5,909 nt of DNA from assembly GCA_022866645.1 (NCBI GenBank), contig JALHUQ010000185.1, positions 1-5,909 of the forward strand, read 5' to 3'. Position numbers and translations under genes: made by a program. The notes below the pieces were generated by a model. It had not been told where the DNA came from. It was given only the letters and a program-made list of their open reading frames with translations, and did no database searches. The DNA comes from Woeseiaceae bacterium. GTDB lineage: Bacteria; Pseudomonadota; Gammaproteobacteria; Steroidobacterales; Woeseiaceae. Of the stretch, positions 1-5,909 are shown piece by piece (position 1 is the first letter of the stretch; each line of letters starts with the position of its first letter).

Positions 1-1
1 C

Positions 2-919
2 GCGATTGGAACGACCGGGCGCGGCATCGGACCAGCGTACGAAGACAAGGTATCCCGTCGCGCGTTGAAGGTTTCCGACCTTTTTGTGCGTGAAAAATTC
101 GCATCCAAACTCGGTGAAGTTCTCGACTATCACAACTTTCTCCTGAAAAATTATTATGGGACCGATCCTGTCGATTTCGCGAAAACGCTCGACGAGGCGC
201 TTAGCTACGCAGAAATTGTTGCGCCGATTACGGCTGATATCACGCAAATACTTCAGGATCTCGCGGACTCAAACAAGAGCATTCTGTTCGAGGGTGCGCA
301 AGGCGGTTTTCTGGATATCGATCATGGCACCTACCCGTTTGTGACGTCGTCCAATACGGTCGCTGCGGCAGCGAGCACAGGCACTGGTATTGGCCCGCGG
401 AATCTGGATTACATACTGGGAATCGTGAAGGCATACACGACTCGAGTTGGTGCCGGTCCATTCCCGACCGAGTTGTTCGACGACCAGGGCGCACACCTTG
501 CCAGAGTCGGCGCAGAGTTTGGTGCGACTACCGGCAGACCTCGCCGTTGCGGATGGTTCGATGCCGTCGCGCTGCGCCGTTCAATTATCAACAGCAGTGT
601 CTCCGGCCTTTGCGTGACCAAACTCGATGTTCTTGACGAGCTGGAAACCATCCAGATTTGTGTGGGGTATTCGATTGATGGTGCGGCGATCGCCGGACTA
701 CCGGTTGTCGTTGATCGCTTCGCGGAATGCGTACCGATATACGAGGAGTGGTCTGGCTGGCAGGAATCGACCGTTGGCATTACAAACTACGAAGGCTTGC
801 CACAAAAGGCGCGTGACTATCTTGCTCGCATTGAGGACCTCGCCGGGGTTCCAGTCGATATTATTTCGACCGGACCGGATCGCGAGCAAACGATAATCAA
901 GACGCATCCTTTCGGCTAA
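2..919 (+). CDS. purA: Adenylosuccinate synthetase, C-terminal 305 residues (5' end outside window)
   Basis: PurA joins IMP and L-aspartate, using GTP, to make adenylosuccinate, the first committed step from IMP to AMP; it is a cytoplasmic dimer. The reading frame is already open at base 2 and begins AIGTTGRGIGPAYEDKVSRR, the IMP-binding segment near residues 125-143 of the E. coli enzyme, so about 125 residues, including the N-terminal GDEGKG nucleotide loop, lie upstream. An apparent TTG start at 65 is internal, not the real start. Further signatures in order are FEGAQGG then LDIDHGTYPFVTSSN (about 293-350), RVGAGPFPTELFD, the GATTGRPRRCGWFD aspartate/GTP-binding loop, TKLDVLD (guanine recognition), and the C-terminal VDIISTGPDR. 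Total length would be about 430 residues, normal for the family. The frame is intact. The last codons overlap the convergent minus-strand gene by 23 bp. In many gammaproteobacteria purA sits downstream of hflK-hflC-hisZ, which cannot be checked here. Confidence 0.98.
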   Translation, partial: AIGTTGRGIGPAYEDKVSRRALKVSDLFVREKFASKLGEVLDYHNFLLKNYYGTDPVDFAKTLDEALSYAEIVAPITADITQILQDLADSNKSILFEGAQGGFLDIDHGTYPFVTSSNTVAAAASTGTGIGPRNLDYILGIVKAYTTRVGAGPFPTELFDDQGAHLARVGAEFGATTGRPRRCGWFDAVALRRSIINSSVSGLCVTKLDVLDELETIQICVGYSIDGAAIAGLPVVVDRFAECVPIYEEWSGWQESTVGITNYEGLPQKARDYLARIEDLAGVPVDIISTGPDREQTIIKTHPFG

Positions 920-3632
920 GGACTACGAGGCCGAGCAGTCCGAACAAGGTCCAAATCCCCAGTGCACCACCGCCGCTGGAGCCAACGCGCAAGCCCGTTG
1001 AGACTGTGACGTTGGCCGTCGACGTATCTGTGAGGCCGCTGGAATCGCCAACCGTAAGCTGGAAGCGAAGCAAGGTGTCGGAACTGACGGTGGGTGCGGT
1101 GAAGCTCGCTAACGAAGCGTTCGAACCTGACAACACGACGGCAGGTCCCACCGTTTGCGACCAGGTGTAGGTCAGAGTGTCACCGTCCGGATCGTTTGAG
1201 CCGCGACCGTCGAGCGTAACCGTCGCTCCGACATTGACGGTCTGACTCGCACCCGCAATTGAGTTCGGTGCACTGTTTATCCCGCTGCCGTCGAGAATAT
1301 TGACTCGCAGCAAAGCATTGCTACCGATGCTCCCGCCGTTGGCGTTGCTCAGTGTAAGTTCGAAAAACTCGTCCGCTTCACTGCTGCCGTCATCCGTAAT
1401 CGAATACTCAATCCATTTCGGATTTGCATCACCGTTTTCCCAGGTCAAGGTGCCACTGGCAGGCCCGGTATAATCAATCGTGCTGGCGGCGTCGCCGGCG
1501 CTCACGCTGTAATTGACCGATAGCGATCCATTAGCGCTGCCGGTTCGACGGATAACGGCGACCGCGGTCGCAAAGCCACGCTCTGCGATGTCGATCGCGC
1601 TTGTCGTAAAATCGACCACGCTGGTGTCACCCGGGTCACTCAGGTAGGCACTGGCAATGCTGGGTGACGACAATGTCGCGCCGCCCGTTGGTGCAGTCAG
1701 CTTGATCAGAATGCTTTCAAGCCCCTCCACAATACCGTCGTTGGTCAGGCCAAGATTGATCGTTCGATCGCTTGCATCGCCGGCCGCCCAACTCAGTGTC
1801 CCGCTTTTTGCAGCGACATCGTCGAAACTGGCTGTCGCGGCAACGAGCTCCCACACTACGGATACAGCGCCTTGCGAGTTACCACCGCGTCGCACCGTAA
1901 TGCCGATAGGCTGGGTTTCATCGCCACCAAAGGACGCCGCCGAAAACGAAAACGAGCCTTGATTGACATCAAGAGTATTGTCCGCAACCAGATAGAAGCC
2001 CGTATCGATGTCGCTTAAAGCAATGTTGCCGCTGGGCAGGAAAGGATAGGCGCCCCAGTTGCCCGGAAAGCCGACGGTGTCCGATGCAGGGTAGGTGTCG
2101 AATCGGCCGATCAGCGTGGGAGCCGCGGCGTTCGTGATATCGAGTATCGATAATCCACGCGCGTAGTTCGACATGTAGTAGCGATTGCCGCGCACGAAAC
2201 CGTTGTGATCAATCGCATTTGTTGGTCCGGTCCATGACCCGGCGAACAAAGGCGACGTCAGGTTCGAAATCGAAAATACGCGTAGGGTCGTCGGGAGGCC
2301 ACGATCGCGTTCATCAAGTTCGTCCTGTACGAACAGGAACTGCTGATCTTCGGACGCCCAGCCCGAATGTGTGTAGCCGGAGTTGCCATAAGGAACCTGG
2401 CTAAGCCGCACCGGGTTCGATGGAATGCTTAGGTCCCAAATATCAATAGTCGACTCATTGAAATCGAATAGTACGTCGCAGTGATCGGACCCGCCTGCGT
2501 TGACGCATTGCGTATCCTTGCGCGCATCCGTTACCACCATCGATGCGGCGTCGTGCATGTACAGGCGATTGCCGCTCGGTTGGTTCGCGGGCGTAGACGG
2601 CGCCGCAATGAAGGAGGGTGCTGCCGGATTCGCGAGCGAATAGCCGCGAAATCGTCCGTCGCTCCGGTTGGACCCTGCCAGAATCAAGGTCGGCGGATCG
2701 GCCGTCAACGACAGGCCAGTGCTGAAGTCCGTGCTCATCAGGTAGACGTTGTGTGCTTCGATGATATCGCTTAAGTAATTAATTCGCGCGACGCGATGCG
2801 GTAACTGGCTGAGATCCACTATGAACAGGCCGTCTGACGCATTATCCGCGGTTATGTATGCATAGGCATTCCACCGATTGTCCGTTGCATTCCAGAACTG
2901 ATGAACCTTGATGTCTCGCCAGGTTGTCGACTGTCCGTCAATAAATCCGACCTCACGCGGATTTACGGCATCGCTTACATCGTAGACGGCGGTGCCGGAA
3001 CTGTAGCCGACGATCGCATATTCGCGATGCGTATTCAGGTCCATGAAGCCCCAGATATCGGCACCTCGCGCAGGCGGGGCTCTATCCGCGAGATGTGCCA
3101 GCAAGTCGACGTTGTTGCAGGGGAAGGAACCTGCGAAGCCACCGACGCAGGCGGTCGCCGTCGCATTGGATTGAATGCTTGTGTGCGTTTCCACTGCCAA
3201 CTGGTGCAGACTTTTCGAGTCCGCGATGACATGAAAACCTTTTGCCGTCAATTCTGTGGCAAATTCCTGCGGTACACCGATGAGCGTCGATCTTGCGCCG
3301 TCCACGTCGCTGCCGCGCACATCGATAGCGCCGCTCAGGAGATAGATGAAGTCCGCAACATCGTTGAGTTCGTAGGAGCCAGCGCCAACGCGAATCTGGC
3401 CGTTTTTCCCAACTCGCTGCAATGCATACTCGAGCGATCGACAAGGGGAAGCCGGCAATTGGCAAGTACCCGTGTCATGGCCCGTGATGGCGACAAACAA
3501 TGGCGGCTCGTCACTATCAGCAAAAACAGCGGCGGTGAACGATACAGCGGCCAATGTAACAAAGGCGCGGAAGAGAAAACGTCTCATATGGCGAACCGAT
3601 TGTTGATGGAAGTCCCTATAATAGTCTTTCAT
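897..3632 (-). CDS. Secreted choice-of-anchor B family protein with two Calx-beta domains, a PKD-like domain and a GlyGly-CTERM tail
   Basis: This is a large exported protein of unknown ligand. Coordinates give the longest frame (911 residues, numbering below). I favour the inner ATG at 3585-3587 (M16), because a compact signal peptide follows directly: MRRFLFR, a hydrophobic core, then AVFA before DSDEP (cleavage after residue 38). Residues 44-120 look like the opening of a beta-helix protein (DTGTCQLPASPCRSLEYAL, then QIRVGAGSYEL). Residues 172-552 match the choice-of-anchor B propeller: NVDLLAHL, ADIWGF, REYAIVGYSSGTAVYDVSD, WRDIKV, EAHNVYL, YTHSGW, FVQDELDE, AIDHNGFVRGN, SNYARGLSILDI. Two Calx-beta domains follow (about 555-667 and 673-781, each with an NDG/DDG plus acidic motif), then a PKD-like domain (about 786-877, LDGRGSNDPDGDTLTYTW). 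Residues 884-911 are a GlyGly-CTERM. Six cysteines are visible (57, 64, 162, 172, 376, 385), consistent with periplasmic disulfides. The gene is convergent with purA and divergent from the hydrolase. Family assignment is confident; binding function is not known. Confidence 0.9.
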   Translation of the reverse strand: MKDYYRDFHQQSVRHMRRFLFRAFVTLAAVSFTAAVFADSDEPPLFVAITGHDTGTCQLPASPCRSLEYALQRVGKNGQIRVGAGSYELNDVADFIYLLSGAIDVRGSDVDGARSTLIGVPQEFATELTAKGFHVIADSKSLHQLAVETHTSIQSNATATACVGGFAGSFPCNNVDLLAHLADRAPPARGADIWGFMDLNTHREYAIVGYSSGTAVYDVSDAVNPREVGFIDGQSTTWRDIKVHQFWNATDNRWNAYAYITADNASDGLFIVDLSQLPHRVARINYLSDIIEAHNVYLMSTDFSTGLSLTADPPTLILAGSNRSDGRFRGYSLANPAAPSFIAAPSTPANQPSGNRLYMHDAASMVVTDARKDTQCVNAGGSDHCDVLFDFNESTIDIWDLSIPSNPVRLSQVPYGNSGYTHSGWASEDQQFLFVQDELDERDRGLPTTLRVFSISNLTSPLFAGSWTGPTNAIDHNGFVRGNRYYMSNYARGLSILDITNAAAPTLIGRFDTYPASDTVGFPGNWGAYPFLPSGNIALSDIDTGFYLVADNTLDVNQGSFSFSAASFGGDETQPIGITVRRGGNSQGAVSVVWELVAATASFDDVAAKSGTLSWAAGDASDRTINLGLTNDGIVEGLESILIKLTAPTGGATLSSPSIASAYLSDPGDTSVVDFTTSAIDIAERGFATAVAVIRRTGSANGSLSVNYSVSAGDAASTIDYTGPASGTLTWENGDANPKWIEYSITDDGSSEADEFFELTLSNANGGSIGSNALLRVNILDGSGINSAPNSIAGASQTVNVGATVTLDGRGSNDPDGDTLTYTWSQTVGPAVVLSGSNASLASFTAPTVSSDTLLRFQLTVGDSSGLTDTSTANVTVSTGLRVGSSGGGALGIWTLFGLLGLVVLSRKDAS
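900..983 (-). other. GlyGly-CTERM sorting signal coding segment
   Basis: The last 28 residues of the choice-of-anchor B protein read VGSSGGGALGIW, then a hydrophobic stretch rich in Leu, Phe and Val, then a basic SRKDAS end. This tripartite plan (Gly-rich motif, transmembrane helix, Arg/Lys cluster) is that of GlyGly-CTERM. In characterised cases the intramembrane protease rhombosortase cleaves the tail and the protein is passed to type II secretion. The choice of GlyGly-CTERM over PEP-CTERM rests on the SGGG motif and the absence of a PEP. The rhombosortase gene is not in this window. Confidence 0.82.
3616..3624. promoter_or_regulatory. Near-palindromic -10 box, candidate bidirectional promoter
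   Basis: CTATAATAG contains a perfect TATAAT (3617-3622) for the plus strand and, read on the other strand, TATTAT (3623 down to 3618), a five-of-six match. Predicted starts would be near 3629 for the patatin-like gene (leader about 36 nt) and near 3611 for the choice-of-anchor B gene (leader about 24 nt if it starts at 3587). No good -35 hexamer lies at 16-18 bp on either strand, and there is no extended TG. Symmetric -10 elements driving divergent transcription are a described class of bacterial promoter; activity here is inferred from position and sequence only. Confidence 0.45.
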
Positions 3633-3664
3633 CTCTATCTTCGACCGTTACTAATCGACATTTC

Positions 3665-4729
3665 GTGAAACCAGTCTCTTTGACATTCAAAGCGGGCGCA
3701 GGTGCCCTTAAATCCGTCAAAACCCACGGCTTCGATATATCGTCCGTAGGAACGATAGCGGGTGCGTCGGGAGGTGCCAAATGGCTGGTGCTCAGTCAGC
3801 TGGACCGCGCCATCCTGACCAATCTGCGACCCAAATTACGCGCACCGGTGCATTTACTCGGTACGTCGATAGGCTCATGGCGATTCTCCTGTTACGCGCA
3901 GAATGACCCCGTAGCCGCTATCGACCGATTTGAGACCGCTTATATCGAGCAGAGCTTCAGCGCGCGTCCTGATATTCACGAAATCACGGCCAAGAGTCGT
4001 GAAATCATCGATGTCGTCCTCGGAGACAACGGCATCGCAGAAATCCTAAGTCATCCCGTGTTTCGCACGCACATCATGGCCGTTCGCAGCCGGCATTTCC
4101 TGGCATCCGAAAACCGATGGCTCCTGACGCTGGGTTTGCTGACAGCGGCTACCTTAAACCTGGTCAGTCGCAAGACTTTGGGAATGTTCTTCGAAAGGGC
4201 ATTGTTTTACGACACCCGCGAATTACCACCGTTTTTCAATGTTGGCGGTTTTCCGTTGCAGCAAATCATCCTGACCGCCGGGAATCTCGAAGACGCCATC
4301 GTCGCGACTGGCTCTATTCCGCTGGTGTTAAGTGGCGTACCGGATATTGATGGCGCCGCCAAGGGCGTCTATCGCGACGGTGGAATCATCGATTATCACC
4401 ACGACTTGCCACACAGTAGCGATGAGCGTTTGACCTTGTACCCGCATTTTTACGATCGCATCGTGCCGGGCTGGTTCGACAAAAATCTTAGCTGGCGCAG
4501 CCCACAGCCGAAGCACGTTGACCGCACAATCCTGGTGAGTCCGTCCGCTGAGTTCGTGTCGCGACTACCCAATGGCAAGATTCCGGATCGCACGGACTTC
4601 GTCAACTATGCGCCGGCAGAGAGAATCGCGGCGTGGCGAGCCTGCACCAAGGCCTGTGAGGCACTTGCGGATGACTTCAATGAAGTATTGGAGAAGGATC
4701 AGCTGGCGGCGCGTTTGCAAGTGCTGTGA
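3665..4729 (+). CDS. Patatin-like serine acyl hydrolase (phospholipase-like)
   Basis: A 354-residue protein with the hallmarks of the patatin/phospholipase A2-like fold, which cleaves acyl esters of lipids using a Ser-Asp dyad. GASGGAKW (residues 33-40), followed by a helix-like LVLSQLDRAI, occupies the place of the usual GGGxxG oxyanion-hole motif. About 30 residues on, LLGTSIGSW (64-72) holds the likely nucleophile Ser68 in a GxSxG elbow. VATGSIPLVLSGV (213-225) resembles the patatin ASxxIP segment, and RDGGIIDYH (237-245) carries the likely catalytic Asp238. A hydrophobic stretch at 151-167 (LLTLGLLTAATLNL) could contact membranes; no signal peptide is seen, so it is probably cytoplasmic or on the inner face of the membrane. 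The start is GTG at 3665: no ATG lies upstream in frame close by, and no clear Shine-Dalgarno precedes it, so the start is moderately certain. It is divergent from the choice-of-anchor B gene and 38 bp ahead of the OPT gene. Substrate is unknown; the GASGG could instead be the nucleophile elbow, which I think less likely. Confidence 0.85.
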   Translation: MKPVSLTFKAGAGALKSVKTHGFDISSVGTIAGASGGAKWLVLSQLDRAILTNLRPKLRAPVHLLGTSIGSWRFSCYAQNDPVAAIDRFETAYIEQSFSARPDIHEITAKSREIIDVVLGDNGIAEILSHPVFRTHIMAVRSRHFLASENRWLLTLGLLTAATLNLVSRKTLGMFFERALFYDTRELPPFFNVGGFPLQQIILTAGNLEDAIVATGSIPLVLSGVPDIDGAAKGVYRDGGIIDYHHDLPHSSDERLTLYPHFYDRIVPGWFDKNLSWRSPQPKHVDRTILVSPSAEFVSRLPNGKIPDRTDFVNYAPAERIAAWRACTKACEALADDFNEVLEKDQLAARLQVL

Positions 4730-4751
4730 TACGCTCAGCGGCAAAACAATA

Positions 4752-4758
4752 AGAGGGG
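4752..4758 (+). promoter_or_regulatory. Shine-Dalgarno site for the OPT transporter gene
   Basis: AGAGGGG lies 9 nt before the ATG at 4768. It decides between that ATG and an in-frame GTG at 4762, which would be only 3 nt from the purine run. It is the clearest ribosome-binding site in the window. Confidence 0.6.
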
Positions 4759-4767
4759 ATTGTGTTC

Positions 4768-5909
4768 ATGAGCGATACCACTAGTAGTCGCCCGTATCCT
4801 GAGCTTACCTGGGTTGCGCTGCTCGTCGGTTGGTTTATCGGCGTCATACTGGCTGGATCCATCGGCTATGCAGCTCTGGTGCTAGGCTTCTCGATCGAGG
4901 GCTCGGAGCTGGCCGCCATACTCGGTTTTGGCATCCTGCGCGGCCTTTTCGGTCGCAAGAGCATCATTGAAAACAATATCGTGCAGACGATCGCCAGCAG
5001 CGTAAATGCGGCATCGTCCGGAATGATGTTTTCGGTTCCGGCGATTTTCCTGCTCGGCTTTGGCGATCGGTTCGATCCAGTGGTGCTGACCTTCGGCTGC
5101 ATTGCAGGCGCCTATCTTGGCATCGCCTTTATCGTCCCGCTGCGCAAGCACATGATCGACTACGAACGGCTGACCTACCCGGGTGGTGTCGCCGTGGCGA
5201 CCATTCTCAAATCCCCCGGCGCCGGGGTTCGCAAGGCGTTGGTCTTGTTAGCGGCGGCAGCCGTAAGCGCCGGCGTGCATGTCGCGACCATTAATACCGG
5301 TGTTGCCAATTGGGACATCGGTGGGTTGCTCAACATGCCCGAGTATATGAATGGAATTTGGTATCTGTCGTTAATGACCATTGGCGTCGGCTTCATAGCC
5401 GGACGAGGCGGCGTCGCATTTATCATTGGCGGCTTCGTTGCCTACTGGTTTATTTCGCCATTGCTTGCAGTCACCGGTAGTTTTCCACCCGATACCACCG
5501 GCGAGATTATCAACACGCCAGGGCCTTTACGGCTGTTGCTGTACCGTCCGCTTGGTATCGGCATGTTGATCGGCGGCGCGATCATGGGTGTGATCCTTGC
5601 GTTTCCTTTGATCTCCAGTGCAATTCGGTCGATGCAAAAGGCGTCGAAGGTTTCGTCCGAAGCATCGAAAGACGAAATGCCGATCAAGCTTTTGTATTTC
5701 GCCATCGGCGGTGCAATTCTTCTGCTTTCCTATATGGCAGTGACTTCGGTGGAGACGGTGGGTCTCGTTCGTGGTATTGCCATGGCACTCGTTGGGACGC
5801 TCTGGATTTGGATGTCCGGCATCATTTTGTCGGAGGCGATAGGCCGGACTAACTGGTCACCGCTTTCTGGAATGACGCTGGTCGGAATTACCTTGCTGAT
5901 CATCGTTAC
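4768..5909 (+). CDS. OPT (oligopeptide transporter) family membrane protein, N-terminal 380 residues (3' end outside window)
   Basis: The frame from ATG 4768 stays open to the window edge and ends in mid-codon. It is a polytopic inner-membrane protein: a short polar N-terminus (MSDTTSSRPYPELTW) is followed by hydrophobic segments near residues 14-40, 78-98, 105-126, 157-175, 197-236 (probably two), 262-283, 306-325, 333-358 and from 370. Family signatures are YERLTYPGGVAVATILKSP (133-151), GFIAGRGGVAFIIGGFVAYW (208-227), EIINTPGPLRLLLYRPLGIG (247-266) and GRTNWSPLSGMTL (359-371), as in bacterial OPT transporters. The family carries oligopeptides or metal-chelator complexes, probably with protons; bacterial members are usually 550-680 residues, so a third or more is missing. 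A polar loop at about 288-305 (QKASKVSSEASKDEMPIK) is probably cytoplasmic. Substrate cannot be told from sequence. With only 38 bp after the patatin-like gene and no terminator between, the two are likely co-transcribed. Confidence 0.93.
   Translation, partial: MSDTTSSRPYPELTWVALLVGWFIGVILAGSIGYAALVLGFSIEGSELAAILGFGILRGLFGRKSIIENNIVQTIASSVNAASSGMMFSVPAIFLLGFGDRFDPVVLTFGCIAGAYLGIAFIVPLRKHMIDYERLTYPGGVAVATILKSPGAGVRKALVLLAAAAVSAGVHVATINTGVANWDIGGLLNMPEYMNGIWYLSLMTIGVGFIAGRGGVAFIIGGFVAYWFISPLLAVTGSFPPDTTGEIINTPGPLRLLLYRPLGIGMLIGGAIMGVILAFPLISSAIRSMQKASKVSSEASKDEMPIKLLYFAIGGAILLLSYMAVTSVETVGLVRGIAMALVGTLWIWMSGIILSEAIGRTNWSPLSGMTLVGITLLIIV

Noticed and set aside
65..67. TTG at 65 as the start of a short purA-like gene
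   Set aside because: PurA homology continues upstream in the same frame to base 2, so the TTG is an internal Leu codon and the gene is cut by the window edge, not truncated.
409..780. A 123-codon minus-strand open frame inside purA
   Set aside because: purA is unmistakable on the other strand and the antisense product is low-complexity Ser/Arg/Thr-rich with no family resemblance.
920..941. Possible hairpin GGACT...AGTCC just after the purA stop
   Set aside because: The stem is only 5 bp with a 12-nt loop and no following T-run on either strand, and it lies inside the coding region of the convergent gene. This is not enough to call a terminator.
2901..3668. A 255-codon plus-strand open frame antisense to the choice-of-anchor B gene, ending in TGA that overlaps the GTG of the patatin-like gene
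   Set aside because: It lies wholly over well-supported minus-strand coding sequence, its product shows no recognisable domain, and its GTGA junction with the next gene is what chance would give. It is a shadow frame.
4882..5151. Minus-strand open frames opposite the OPT gene
   Set aside because: The plus strand carries a continuous transporter frame with family motifs; the antisense frames have no supporting motif or ribosome-binding site.
5214..5227. Perfect 14-bp palindrome CCCCGGCGCCGGGG inside the OPT gene
   Set aside because: It encodes an ordinary SPGAGV stretch in frame, and a perfect 14-bp palindrome is not unlikely by chance in about 6 kb of GC-rich DNA. There is no U-tract and no second copy was seen.

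Overview
The window reads as a piece of bacterial chromosome, most likely from a free-living gammaproteobacterium. The grounds are a proteobacterial-type PurA, a large exported protein ending in a GlyGly-CTERM sorting tail (a signal known mainly from gammaproteobacteria that have rhombosortase and type II secretion), and moderately GC-rich, densely packed coding DNA. This assignment is inference; no rRNA or other phylogenetic marker apart from purA is present. No tRNA, rRNA, CRISPR, insertion sequence, phage gene or long repeat was seen.

Layout from left to right. (1) 1-919, plus strand: the last ~305 codons of purA, adenylosuccinate synthetase, cut by the left edge. (2) 897-3632, minus strand: one very large gene for a secreted, multi-domain 'choice-of-anchor B' protein. 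Its order is signal peptide, short beta-helix-like N-terminal module, LVIVD-type beta-propeller, two Calx-beta domains, a PKD-like domain and a GlyGly-CTERM tail. Its 3' end overlaps the 3' end of purA by 23 bp, tail to tail. (3) 3588-3664: a very short divergent control region with a nearly symmetric TATAAT/TATTAT box. (4) 3665-4729, plus strand: a patatin-like serine hydrolase. (5) 4768-5909, plus strand: the first 380 codons of an OPT-family membrane transporter, 38 bp after the hydrolase and probably in the same operon, cut by the right edge.

Functionally, purA is housekeeping purine synthesis and is unrelated to its neighbour apart from the shared 3' end. The choice-of-anchor B protein should be exported, processed and held at or released from the outer surface; its ligand is unknown. 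The patatin-like enzyme (lipid acyl hydrolysis) and the OPT transporter (peptide or metal-chelate uptake) may be co-transcribed, but no shared pathway can be read from the sequence. I see no clear undescribed system here. The most interesting points are the symmetric divergent promoter together with the start-codon question it raises, the non-canonical oxyanion region of the patatin-like protein, and a set of regularly recurring histidine motifs in the propeller.
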